From Ignavibacteriales bacterium (lineage in GTDB: Bacteria > Bacteroidota > Ignavibacteria > Ignavibacteriales > Melioribacteraceae): 33,391 nt of DNA. The stretch covers positions 1 to 33,391 of the forward strand of contig JAFGPR010000146.1 in NCBI GenBank assembly GCA_016936095.1. The letters are read 5' to 3'. Made by a program: the position numbers and the translations under genes. The notes beneath the pieces are model-generated. The model saw nothing but the letters and a program-made list of their open reading frames with translations. It ran no database searches and had not been told where the DNA came from. Of the stretch, positions 8,241-15,502 are shown piece by piece (the first letter of the stretch is position 1; the number at the start of each line of letters is the position of its first letter).

Positions 8241-8843
8241 ATGAAAATTAAAAAATTCAAAATATTAGTTTTATTTATATTTTTAGTTATTACTAAAAAC
8301 TTTTTTTCGCAGGATAGTAAGCGCGACATTTGGCAACAGCCAACCAAAATAATGGATAAAATTGGTGTTAAGCCCGGAATGATTATCGGTGAAGCTGGTG
8401 CAGGTGATGGTTATTTTACTTTTTTCCTCGCCAAACGCGTTGGAGATAAGGGTCGAATTTATGCAAATGACATTAATGTAGATGCATTAAAGAAATTGTG
8501 GAAAAGAGCATTAGCCGAAAATATTACAAATATTTCTCTAATTATAGGTGAATACGAAGATCCTTTATTCCCAAGAGGTAAAATGGATATGGTTGTGATG
8601 ATGTTAATGTTTCACGAAATTGAAAAACCAGTCGAATTTTTACAAAACACAAAATTATGCTTGAAATCCGGCGCTGTTGTAGTAATCATTGACCGAGATC
8701 CTGACAGATATGGGAAAAATTATTCGCATTTCAAAAAGAAAGAACAAGTAACAGAGATAATAAACAAAGCAAATTACGAAATACTTAAAATTGATGAATC
8801 CTTGCCGAGAGATTATATTTTTATTATTAGACCAAAAATATAA
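8241..8843 (+). CDS. Class I SAM-dependent methyltransferase with a signal peptide
   Basis: 200 residues. The N-terminus is a typical secretion signal (MKIKKFK, hydrophobic core, then FFSQ/DS around residue 24). The rest is a compact Rossmann methyltransferase: motif I GEAGAGDGYFTFFLAKRVG (about 51-69), an acidic motif II (YANDIN, about 75-80), motif IV region MDMVVMMLMFHEI, and a post-I arrangement with IIDRDPDRYG. The combination of SAM-binding fold and export signal is recurrent in Bacteroidota proteins, but the substrate is unknown; SAM would not normally be available in the periplasm. It may instead be membrane-anchored facing in. No obvious partner gene: the DNA methyltransferase downstream is 64 bases away on the same strand. 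Confidence 0.85.
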   Translation: MKIKKFKILVLFIFLVITKNFFSQDSKRDIWQQPTKIMDKIGVKPGMIIGEAGAGDGYFTFFLAKRVGDKGRIYANDINVDALKKLWKRALAENITNISLIIGEYEDPLFPRGKMDMVVMMLMFHEIEKPVEFLQNTKLCLKSGAVVVIIDRDPDRYGKNYSHFKKKEQVTEIINKANYEILKIDESLPRDYIFIIRPKI

Positions 8844-8907
8844 GTGATAAAAAATGAGGAATTAGTGAAAAGCTGTAAACATTAATAATTTCAATTGCAC
8901 AAAAAAA

Positions 8908-9864
8908 ATGTTAAACGAAAGCAAAAATCGTGCTCCCAGAAATAAAACAATTTCGCTCTCTGAACAGGAAAAAAAAATTTATAGAACTAAATTGATAAGA
9001 TTAAAAAAACATTGTTCGATTGAGCAGATAAAAAACAAAACAATCAATCAGGATATTTTAGAAGCGATAAAATTTATACCTGTGAATTTTGTTGACCTTT
9101 TAATAATTGATCCACCTTATAATCTTAATAAAAAATTCAATTCAATATCATTTCAAAAACAGAACGAAGAATCATATAAAGATTATGTCGAATCTTGGTT
9201 GTCAAAACTTATTAGAATTCTTAAACCGAATGCGTCTATCTATATCTGTTGCGATTGGCAGTCATCTGCAATAATTTATTCCGTAATGTCAAAATATTTT
9301 ATTGTTCGGAATAGAATTACTTGGGAAAGAGAAAAAGGACGAGGAGCAAAAACAAACTGGAAAAATTGCAGTGAAGACATTTGGTTTGGGACGCTTTCAG
9401 ACAATTACTATTTCGATGTTGATGCCGTGAAAATGAAAAGAAAGGTAATCGCACCATATAAAGAAAATGGAAAACCAAAAGACTGGAAAGAAACCGCTGA
9501 TGGAAATTTTAGAATAACTTATCCGTCAAATTTCTGGAATGATATTTCGATTCCCTATTGGTCAATGCCCGAAAATACAGATCATCCAACTCAGAAGCCG
9601 GAAAAATTAATCGCGAAATTAATTCTTGCTAGTTGTCCGAAAAATGGTTTTGTCTTTGATCCCTTTTTGGGTTCGGGAACTACATCGGTTGTAGCTAAAA
9701 AATTAGGAAGAAATTTTTGCGGAATAGAAATAGATGAAACATTTGCTTGTTTATCCGAAAAAAGATTAAAATTAGCAGAAAAAGATTTAAGAATTCAAGG
9801 ATATACTGATGGTGTATTCTGGGAAAGAAATACATTAAATATTCAGAATAAAACTAAAACATAA
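8908..9864 (+). CDS. Orphan beta-class DNA methyltransferase (N6-adenine or N4-cytosine)
   Basis: 318 residues. Catalytic motif IV IDPPYN (DPPY at about 68-71) precedes the target-recognition region, and the SAM-binding motif FDPFLGSGTT (about 250-259) lies near the C-terminus after HPTQKP. That motif order defines the beta class of amino-methyltransferases. Product would be N6-methyladenine or N4-methylcytosine; DPPY occurs more with adenine enzymes. The middle region with DIWFGTLSDNYYFDVDAVK and NFWNDISIPYWSMPENTDHPTQKP is well conserved in its family in my recollection. No restriction endonuclease, specificity subunit or Vsr gene is next to it, so it appears solitary. The target sequence cannot be read from the protein. 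Confidence 0.92.
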   Translation: MLNESKNRAPRNKTISLSEQEKKIYRTKLIRLKKHCSIEQIKNKTINQDILEAIKFIPVNFVDLLIIDPPYNLNKKFNSISFQKQNEESYKDYVESWLSKLIRILKPNASIYICCDWQSSAIIYSVMSKYFIVRNRITWEREKGRGAKTNWKNCSEDIWFGTLSDNYYFDVDAVKMKRKVIAPYKENGKPKDWKETADGNFRITYPSNFWNDISIPYWSMPENTDHPTQKPEKLIAKLILASCPKNGFVFDPFLGSGTTSVVAKKLGRNFCGIEIDETFACLSEKRLKLAEKDLRIQGYTDGVFWERNTLNIQNKTKT

Positions 9865-9891
9865 AACTCAAAATAATGCTTAATCTTTTCG

Positions 9892-9910
9892 TCTGACATC
9901 TGGTGTCAGA
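9892..9910. repeat. Short perfect inverted repeat
   Basis: TCTGACA-TCTGG-TGTCAGA lies 27 bases after the DNA methyltransferase stop and just before the transporter gene. It has no T-tract. It covers a GTG at 9903 that could be mistaken for the next gene's start. It may be a weak terminator or one of the dispersed palindromes seen elsewhere in the window. Confidence 0.6.
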
Positions 9911-9923
9911 TGTTTATATTAAA

Positions 9924-11225
9924 ATGGAAATAGAAAAATCAGGTCTTACATTTAAGAAGATTCTAAAATTTTGGTATCCTCTAGCTGCTACTTGGATAAT
10001 GATGTCTCTTGAAGGACCGCTATTGACTGCATTAATCGCAAGAATGCTTGACCCAAAATTTAATCTTGCCGCTTTTGGTGTTGCATTTTCATTTGCTATG
10101 ATTGTAGAAGCACCTGTAATAATGATTATGAGTGCCACCACTACATTGGCAAAAAATTATTTCTCGTTTCTGAAATTGAAAAAATTTATTTATTCAATAA
10201 ACATTGTTGTTACTCTTTTTATGATAGTCCTCTTGATACCTCAGGTATTTGATTTTATTGCTTATAAATTAATCTCATTGCCTAAAGAGGTCGCTGAGTT
10301 AACTTATCGCGGCATTTTATTGATGTTGCCGTGGCCCGGTGCTATTGGCTATAGAAGATTTTATCAAGGACTATTAATCAGAAATCATCTGACACGAAGA
10401 GTTGCTTATGGAACGATGGTAAGAATTACATCAATGGCGACAAGTGCTTTTATAATGTTCAATTTAAAACTCGATGGAATAATAGTTGGTTGTGGTGCCT
10501 TATCAATCGGAGTTACAATAGAAGCAATTGCAACACGAATGATGGCAAACAAAGTAATAAAAAGATTAAGAAATGAATCGCAAGTTGACACTCAAAATTT
10601 AACATATAAACAAATAACAATATTTTATTATCCATTAGCTTTAATGTCTTTTCTTGCACTTGGAATAAATCCAATCGTAACATTTTTCCTTGGTAAAAGT
10701 TATATGGCTCTTGAATCTCTGGCGGTTTTGCCTGTTGTAAATGCGTTGGTATTTATATTCCGGGCAATCGGTCTTTCATATCAAGAAGTTGTAATTGCGT
10801 TGATCGGTGAAGAACACGAAAATTACAAAGTTTTGAAAAATCTTGCCCTTGCTGCTTCAGGTATTTTAACATTCGTTTTGGGAGTAATAGCTCTCACTCC
10901 TTTATCAGATTTATGGTTTTTGCACATATCGGGGCTATCAAGTCAGCTTGCACATTTTGCTATTCTGCCTCTAATAATAATGATAATTTATCCAGCGGTT
11001 ACGTTGCTTGTTGCTTGGCAGCGAGCAGTACTTGTTCATTCATCAAAAACAATTCACTTGACTGTGGCAACTCTTACCGAAGTAACGGTTATGTTTTTAA
11101 TATTGTTAATTGGTATAAAGTATCTCAGTTGGATTGGAGTAATTGCTGCTGCTCTGGCTTTTGTTCTTGGTAGAGGTGCTTCAAATTTGTATTTAATCTT
11201 TCCGTTGCGAAAAGTTGAAAAATAA
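9924..11225 (+). CDS. MOP-superfamily (MATE/ANKH-like) polytopic membrane protein
   Basis: 433 residues with about 12 hydrophobic segments. An internal two-fold repeat is visible: KILKFWYPLAATWIMMS near the N-terminus and QITIFYYPLALMSFLALG near residue 235. Each is followed by a similar membrane hairpin, as expected for MATE/MOP flippase-like transporters. The FWxPLA motif in each half and the SYQEVVIAL region recall the ANKH (progressive ankylosis) family more than drug-exporting MATE proteins, so pyrophosphate, organic-anion or lipid-linked substrates are all possible; this is inference. I choose the ATG at 9924 because the upstream GTG at 9903 lies inside a hairpin. The gene ends only 2 bases from the convergent response regulator, with no terminator. 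Confidence 0.82.
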   Translation: MEIEKSGLTFKKILKFWYPLAATWIMMSLEGPLLTALIARMLDPKFNLAAFGVAFSFAMIVEAPVIMIMSATTTLAKNYFSFLKLKKFIYSINIVVTLFMIVLLIPQVFDFIAYKLISLPKEVAELTYRGILLMLPWPGAIGYRRFYQGLLIRNHLTRRVAYGTMVRITSMATSAFIMFNLKLDGIIVGCGALSIGVTIEAIATRMMANKVIKRLRNESQVDTQNLTYKQITIFYYPLALMSFLALGINPIVTFFLGKSYMALESLAVLPVVNALVFIFRAIGLSYQEVVIALIGEEHENYKVLKNLALAASGILTFVLGVIALTPLSDLWFLHISGLSSQLAHFAILPLIIMIIYPAVTLLVAWQRAVLVHSSKTIHLTVATLTEVTVMFLILLIGIKYLSWIGVIAAALAFVLGRGASNLYLIFPLRKVEK

Positions 11226-11227
11226 TT

Positions 11228-11920
11228 TTATGTTTTCAGAGTAAATCCAGTTCCATGAACATTGATGATCTCAATGTTTTTATCCTCTTTAAGATAATTT
11301 CTTAATTTGGTAATATAAACATCCATACTCCTGCTTGTAAAATATGAATCCTCTTTCCATATAATCTTCAGTGCATCTGAACGGTTTAATGTTTCATTTT
11401 TATTTATGCAAAGCAAACGTAAAAGTTCTGCTTCTTTTCCTGTAAGATTAAATTTTTGCTTTTCAATTTTCAATTGGCGCTTCGGGTACTCAAATTCATA
11501 TTTGCCTAACTTAAATATTTTTTCTTCAGTTGATTTTTGTTTTTTCTGATTTGATACTCTTTTTAATATTGCTTTTATCCTCAGCAGTAACTCTTCGGTA
11601 CTAAAAGGTTTGGTAATATAATCATCACCACCGATTTTTAATCCATCAATTTTATCTTGTATCAATGATTTTGCTGTAAGAAATATTATAGGAATGTCAG
11701 AATCAATTTTGCGAATATCTTTTGCTAATGAGAAACCATCTTTCTTTGGCATCATAACATCAAGAATACATAAATCAAATTTGTTTTTTGAAAATACATC
11801 AAATCCTTCTTCGCCATTATTAGAAACGAAAACATCAAAATTTTTTATTTCTAGATACTCTTTAAGTAGTATGCTCAAATTTTGATCATCTTCAACAAGT
11901 AATATTTTATGTTTTTCCAT
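11228..11920 (-). CDS. OmpR/PhoB-family response regulator
   Basis: 230 residues. The receiver domain (about 1-120) has the acidic pocket EDD (10-12), the phosphoacceptor Asp54 in LDVMMP, Thr82 in LTAKS and Lys104 in ITKPF. The C-terminal winged helix (about 135-230) has the usual FNLTGKEAELLRLL, DALKIIW and SMDVYITKLRNYL recognition-helix region, ending in GTGFTLKT. It therefore binds DNA, normally as a dimer on direct repeats. It lies 6 bases after the histidine kinase gene and is cotranscribed with it. Four TTAAC repeats in the divergent region upstream of the kinase are a plausible target. All key receiver residues are present, so it should be a phosphorylation-controlled regulator. Confidence 0.96.
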   Translation of the reverse strand: MEKHKILLVEDDQNLSILLKEYLEIKNFDVFVSNNGEEGFDVFSKNKFDLCILDVMMPKKDGFSLAKDIRKIDSDIPIIFLTAKSLIQDKIDGLKIGGDDYITKPFSTEELLLRIKAILKRVSNQKKQKSTEEKIFKLGKYEFEYPKRQLKIEKQKFNLTGKEAELLRLLCINKNETLNRSDALKIIWKEDSYFTSRSMDVYITKLRNYLKEDKNIEIINVHGTGFTLKT

Positions 11921-11926
11921 ACAACT

Positions 11927-13567
11927 TTACTTCAACAATGGTAAAAATATTTCGAAACAACTTCCCTCATTAACTTTGCTTTTTAATTCAATTTTTCCAC
12001 CGTGAGATTCAATGATTTTTTTTACATAACTCAATCCAATACCATATCCTTTTACATTGTGAATGTTGCCTGTGTGAACTCTGTAAAATGTATCAAATAT
12101 TTTTTCTTTATCCGAAGTAGGAATACCAATGCCGTTATCCTTAATTGAAACGACTATATATTCATTTTCACTTCTAGTTGTAATTTTAATCTCGGGCTTT
12201 GAACTTGTATATTTTATTGCATTATCTATCAAGTTGTTCAATACGTTTGATATGTGCATTTCGTCGCATAAAATATTGTTGTCAGTAGCTTGAAATTCTG
12301 TCGAAATATTTCCGTCTCTTTCTTTAATAACCATTTCGTATTTATGTACCACACCAGAAATAAGTTTATGAACATCGACTTCTTTTTTCTTTAAACTGAA
12401 ATTACCATTCTCAAGCAATGCAGTGTTAAGCAAGCTATCAATCAAATTCACAAGTTTTGTGTTTTCTTCCTTGATCATTTTTGTATATCGTTCAACTGAA
12501 TACTTATCTTTCGTTGAATACTTTTCAGAAATCGCATCACACGCAAGAGAGATTGTAGAAACTGGTGTCTTAAATTCGTGTGTTATATTGTTTATCAGAT
12601 CATTTTTCATCTCGGATATTTTTTTCTGTTTTATTAACATTTGAACTGTTTTAATAATCAGGTAAACAATTACTGCGATAACAAAAATTGAAATGATCAA
12701 CATCCATGAAATCGTTCTTAAGAGATATCCCGTTTCATTAGGGAATTGAACAATTAAAAAATCCGGCTTGCGAAACACTTCAGCGGGGAAAAGTCTGACT
12801 TTATAATTTGAGCTTGTCAATTCATCAACCGCGTTACTGTCATTACAAATAATCATACTATCTTTATCCAGACTTTCAATTCCAAAATTGTAATCTAGAG
12901 GTATACCGCGATTTTTAAATTCACTATCAATAATATCTTCCAATCTCTCTGATTCAATTCTTTCGCTTATGCTGTATTCCTCACGAATAAAAATAAGTTC
13001 ATCTATTACTTCATCAAATATTTTTTCTTTGTGAATTGTAAATGTATCAATATTTGTATCAACAAATATTCTTTCAACTCTGTAATCTTCTTTTCGGGGA
13101 ATAATTTGTCGTTCACGAATTATTTTGGAATTATCAACAACTATCTTACGAAAAGAAGAATCGCTTCTAATTATATTGTCTGTAACATAAATTTTGTTTC
13201 TATCTCTGGTAGAATCTTCATACTCAAATCTAAAATGAAATTTTTGATTTGATTTTAGTGAATCAACATAAACGCTATATTTTTCGAAATTATTATTTGT
13301 GTCAAATAATTTTGGTACTTTATCTTGCCAGTGAATTATATGTGGAGGCAACTTATCGGGTGGTAAACCTTTTCTTAAAATAATTTCAGCTGTTTCTTCT
13401 TTTTCAATTCTATCTGCAATAAAGTGAAGTGCATCAATTACGCGTGCTTGAAATTTTTCTTTCTCTAATGTAACTGAATTTACAATCCAATATAGCTGAA
13501 TAAAAATCAATCCGATAATTGCAGTGGTTAAAAAAATGATGATTAATTTTAATCTCTTTTCTTTCAT
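11927..13567 (-). CDS. Sensor histidine kinase
   Basis: 546 residues. Two membrane helices (about 9-30 and 284-306) frame a ~250-residue periplasmic sensor region rich in charged residues and without a domain I recognise. The cytoplasmic part has the HisKA box NNITHEFKTPVST (His about 330), N box NLIDNAIKYT, G1 DNGIGI, F box FDTFYRVH and G2 GYGIGLSYVKKI, a complete kinase core. The frame begins with TTG at 13573, but I prefer the ATG at 13567. Neither start has a Shine-Dalgarno sequence, and a TAATTTTG box directly precedes the ATG, so the mRNA may be nearly leaderless. It is cotranscribed with the response regulator and divergent from a secreted acidic repeat protein that is the likely target or ligand. 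Confidence 0.95.
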   Translation of the reverse strand: MKEKRLKLIIIFLTTAIIGLIFIQLYWIVNSVTLEKEKFQARVIDALHFIADRIEKEETAEIILRKGLPPDKLPPHIIHWQDKVPKLFDTNNNFEKYSVYVDSLKSNQKFHFRFEYEDSTRDRNKIYVTDNIIRSDSSFRKIVVDNSKIIRERQIIPRKEDYRVERIFVDTNIDTFTIHKEKIFDEVIDELIFIREEYSISERIESERLEDIIDSEFKNRGIPLDYNFGIESLDKDSMIICNDSNAVDELTSSNYKVRLFPAEVFRKPDFLIVQFPNETGYLLRTISWMLIISIFVIAVIVYLIIKTVQMLIKQKKISEMKNDLINNITHEFKTPVSTISLACDAISEKYSTKDKYSVERYTKMIKEENTKLVNLIDSLLNTALLENGNFSLKKKEVDVHKLISGVVHKYEMVIKERDGNISTEFQATDNNILCDEMHISNVLNNLIDNAIKYTSSKPEIKITTRSENEYIVVSIKDNGIGIPTSDKEKIFDTFYRVHTGNIHNVKGYGIGLSYVKKIIESHGGKIELKSKVNEGSCFEIFLPLLK

Positions 13568-13570
13568 ATG

Positions 13571-13578
13571 CAAAATTA
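13571..13578 (-). promoter_or_regulatory. Candidate promoter box of the histidine kinase operon
   Basis: TAATTTTG (followed by C) on the minus strand matches TAnnTTTG. It ends four bases before the chosen ATG, which would give a leaderless or nearly leaderless transcript. The short distance makes this uncertain. Confidence 0.3.
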
Positions 13579-13606
13579 ATCTTTATTATTTAATTAGATA
13601 AACGCT

Positions 13607-13642
13607 TTAACTATTTTTAACAATTTTTAACATTTCATTAAC
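13607..13642. promoter_or_regulatory. Four TTAAC direct repeats, candidate response-regulator operator
   Basis: TTAAC occurs at 13607, 13617, 13627 and 13638, each preceded by T's (core TTTTTAACA in the central copies). The steps are 10, 10 and 11 bases, i.e. one helical turn each. OmpR-family regulators bind tandem direct repeats with about this period. The block lies between the divergent histidine kinase and acidic repeat protein genes, and ends 22 bases upstream of a TATTTTTG promoter box. Binding is inferred from geometry and context. Confidence 0.6.
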
Positions 13643-13664
13643 ATTTTTGATCTGAATGAATATT

Positions 13665-13672
13665 TATTTTTG
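13665..13672 (+). promoter_or_regulatory. Candidate promoter of the acidic repeat protein gene
   Basis: TATTTTTG (followed by C) matches the Bacteroidota -7 consensus TAnnTTTG. It would start transcription near 13678, which excludes the ATG at 13675 as translation start and supports ATG 13714. A TTTG at 13646-13649 is closer than the usual -33 element, consistent with dependence on an activator bound at the TTAAC repeats. Confidence 0.45.
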
Positions 13673-13698
13673 CAATGAAAAAATTATCATTTCAAAAA

Positions 13699-13704
13699 CA
13701 GGAG
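13699..13704 (+). promoter_or_regulatory. Ribosome binding site deciding the start at 13714
   Basis: CAGGAG lies nine bases before the ATG at 13714, ideal spacing. The in-frame ATG at 13675 has no such site and would add 13 polar residues in front of the signal peptide. Confidence 0.7.
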
Positions 13705-13713
13705 AAAAAAATT

Positions 13714-14661
13714 ATGTTTAATGGAAATCTTAGAAGAAAATTATTAATCATGCTTGGGCTTACAGTTATTGCTACAGTAAATTATTTTTTGTTTGCTCAA
13801 GATAATCCAGAAAAATTCAAGGATAAGATGGACAATATTAAAGGTGAAGTCCAAAAAATTACAATTACAACTGATGAAGGTGAAACTGTGCTCGAAGGTG
13901 AAGAAGCAAAAATGATCTTTGATTTAATTAAATTTCCACCTCACGAAAGATTAGAATATTTCTACCAAGTTTTTGATGATTCTACAATGGATAAAGACTT
14001 AGTTTTTTTAAGACAACACCGACCATTTGAGAAAGTAATCCGCATTGAAAGGGACTCAATGAGAGACGATGATTTAATCTTCCTACGAGAGCGTCACCCT
14101 CATGATAAAATGGTGTGGATGGATAAAGGAGAAAAAATGTTTACTATTAAACTATCTGACTCCTGCGACACAGGTGAGGAATTAATGAAAAAAATACAAG
14201 TCGAGGATGAAGACGGAGTTAAGAAGGTAACGGTTACAACAACTGAAGATGGCGAGGAAAATGTGGAAGTTTACGAAGGCGAAGATGCAGATGAATATCT
14301 TAAAGAACTTCACGGGGAAGGTAAATTTTTTATGGAATTTGATGCTCCTCCACCTGATAAAAAATTAATGTGGCTTGATGAGGATATGCATAAACACCAT
14401 ATTCAAGAAATGGGTGATAAAAAAATTGTTGAAGTAGAAAAAGATGATGACAAAACAAAAGTAACCATTACAACTTTTGAAGACGGAAAAGAAAAAGTTG
14501 AGGTACTAGAAGGCGAAGAAGCAGATAAATGGTTAAAGGAAAATGAAGCAGGAGATTTAGAATTTTATCCTGAAGAAAAAACTATTAAAGTCAAAATTGA
14601 AGATGGAAAGGTTATAATAGATAAAAATAATCAAAAAGAAATAATTATTATCGAAAAATAA
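13714..14661 (+). CDS. Secreted acidic repeat protein of unknown function
   Basis: 315 residues. A basic start and hydrophobic core end at FLFAQ/DN around residue 29, a signal-peptidase I type signal. The mature protein is highly acidic and contains three copies of a roughly 25-30-residue unit with pattern (K)VTITTxEDGEExVEVxEGEEADxxLKE, at about 47-68 (shorter), 170-198 and 248-276. They are separated by stretches with Pro, Met, Asp and a second weaker repeat (DKDLVFLRQHRP / DDDLIFLRERHP, 94-130). It ends in alternating charged/Ile strands. I know no family for it. The gene faces the two-component operon across a repeat-containing control region, so it is probably induced by that system, perhaps as a cation-binding or envelope-stress protein. 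It ends with a clear terminator. Confidence 0.85.
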   Translation: MFNGNLRRKLLIMLGLTVIATVNYFLFAQDNPEKFKDKMDNIKGEVQKITITTDEGETVLEGEEAKMIFDLIKFPPHERLEYFYQVFDDSTMDKDLVFLRQHRPFEKVIRIERDSMRDDDLIFLRERHPHDKMVWMDKGEKMFTIKLSDSCDTGEELMKKIQVEDEDGVKKVTVTTTEDGEENVEVYEGEDADEYLKELHGEGKFFMEFDAPPPDKKLMWLDEDMHKHHIQEMGDKKIVEVEKDDDKTKVTITTFEDGKEKVEVLEGEEADKWLKENEAGDLEFYPEEKTIKVKIEDGKVIIDKNNQKEIIIIEK

Positions 14662-14676
14662 AATTAAATGCTCCGT

Positions 14677-14708
14677 AAAAGGCTGGCATATTTGCTGGCC
14701 TTTTTTTA
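14677..14708 (+). terminator. Rho-independent terminator of the acidic repeat protein gene
   Basis: AAAAGGC-TG-GCA-tatt-TGC-TG-GCC followed by eight T's. The stem is interrupted by a TG/TG internal mismatch. The convergent methyltransferase stop is at 14719. Confidence 0.8.
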
Positions 14709-14718
14709 TCCCTTGATA

Positions 14719-15402
14719 CTATAATTTTTCTAATCTTGCTTTAAAATATAATAATATTCCATTCTCATAAGGTAATTCTTCAAAAACGAAATTTTGATTT
14801 TGGAATTTTTCTTTCAATTTTTCTTTAGTGTACAATAAACCGTGAATTTTTACTCTCGGATTTTTCTTTTCTGGGAGTGGAATGCTACAAAAAAACGAAG
14901 CATTATTTTTAAGCACTCTTCGCAATTCAAAAATAAATTTGTCAATATTTTTAAAGAAATTTAAGGATAAATTACAAATTCCATAATCAAAATAATCGTT
15001 TTGAAAAGGTAAATCGCAAACATCTGCGACAAATAATTCTGTATTAGAAAATTTATTTTGATGAAAATTTTTATTTGCAATTTTCAAAAGGCCTTTACTT
15101 ATATCAACACCTGTAAAAAAAATATCACTGTTTAAAAACTTAACCGCATCTCCACTTCCACAAGCTAATTCTAATATATTGGCATTTCGAATGTGATTTA
15201 ACTCAGAATTCAATATTTCATAATGCTTACTTATCGAAGCTGAAAATTTTTTGGGAAATATTGATTTTTCCATAATTCTGTCATACAGAAAAGAAAACAT
15301 ATCTCCCAGCCAAGGTTTAAATTTTTTTATTTTATTATTATTATCCAATAGAAAAAAAACATCTTTTCTGTTCACTATTTTAATAGTTTCTTTTACTTTC
15401 AT
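14719..15402 (-). CDS. Class I SAM-dependent methyltransferase
   Basis: 227 residues, cytoplasmic Rossmann methyltransferase. SAM motif I is ILELACGSGDAVKFL (about 87-101), motif II FFTGVDIS (about 105-112), motif IV DYFDYGICNLSLNFF and post-motif LRRVLKNNASFFCSIP. This is the pattern of small-molecule/UbiE-like methyltransferases. The N-terminal ~70 residues (SFLYDRIMEK...FPKKFSASISKHYEILNSEL) are typical of the family. The substrate is unknown. The gene sits 100 bases downstream of another methyltransferase on the same strand and may be transcribed with it, although the two proteins are not close copies. No signal peptide and no strong ribosome binding site are seen. Confidence 0.85.
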   Translation of the reverse strand: MKVKETIKIVNRKDVFFLLDNNNKIKKFKPWLGDMFSFLYDRIMEKSIFPKKFSASISKHYEILNSELNHIRNANILELACGSGDAVKFLNSDIFFTGVDISKGLLKIANKNFHQNKFSNTELFVADVCDLPFQNDYFDYGICNLSLNFFKNIDKFIFELRRVLKNNASFFCSIPLPEKKNPRVKIHGLLYTKEKLKEKFQNQNFVFEELPYENGILLYFKARLEKL

Positions 15403-15502
15403 TTTTAAAATTTTAATTAAATGTTGATTGAACGGGACGTAATTCTGTTAATATTTTATAATTCAAATTATTCTATAATTTTTATTTGAAATCTTAAAAA
15501 AA

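Noticed and set aside
9903-9923. GTG start for the MATE/ANKH-like protein
   Set aside because: The GTG is inside a perfect hairpin and the extra seven residues show no family similarity.
8908-11225. Restriction-modification or phage-defence island
   Set aside because: Only a methyltransferase is present. The neighbours are a MOP transporter and an exported methyltransferase, with no nuclease, helicase or specificity subunit.
13568-13573. TTG start for the histidine kinase
   Set aside because: An ATG follows two codons later and there is no Shine-Dalgarno for the TTG, which also lies within a promoter-like box.
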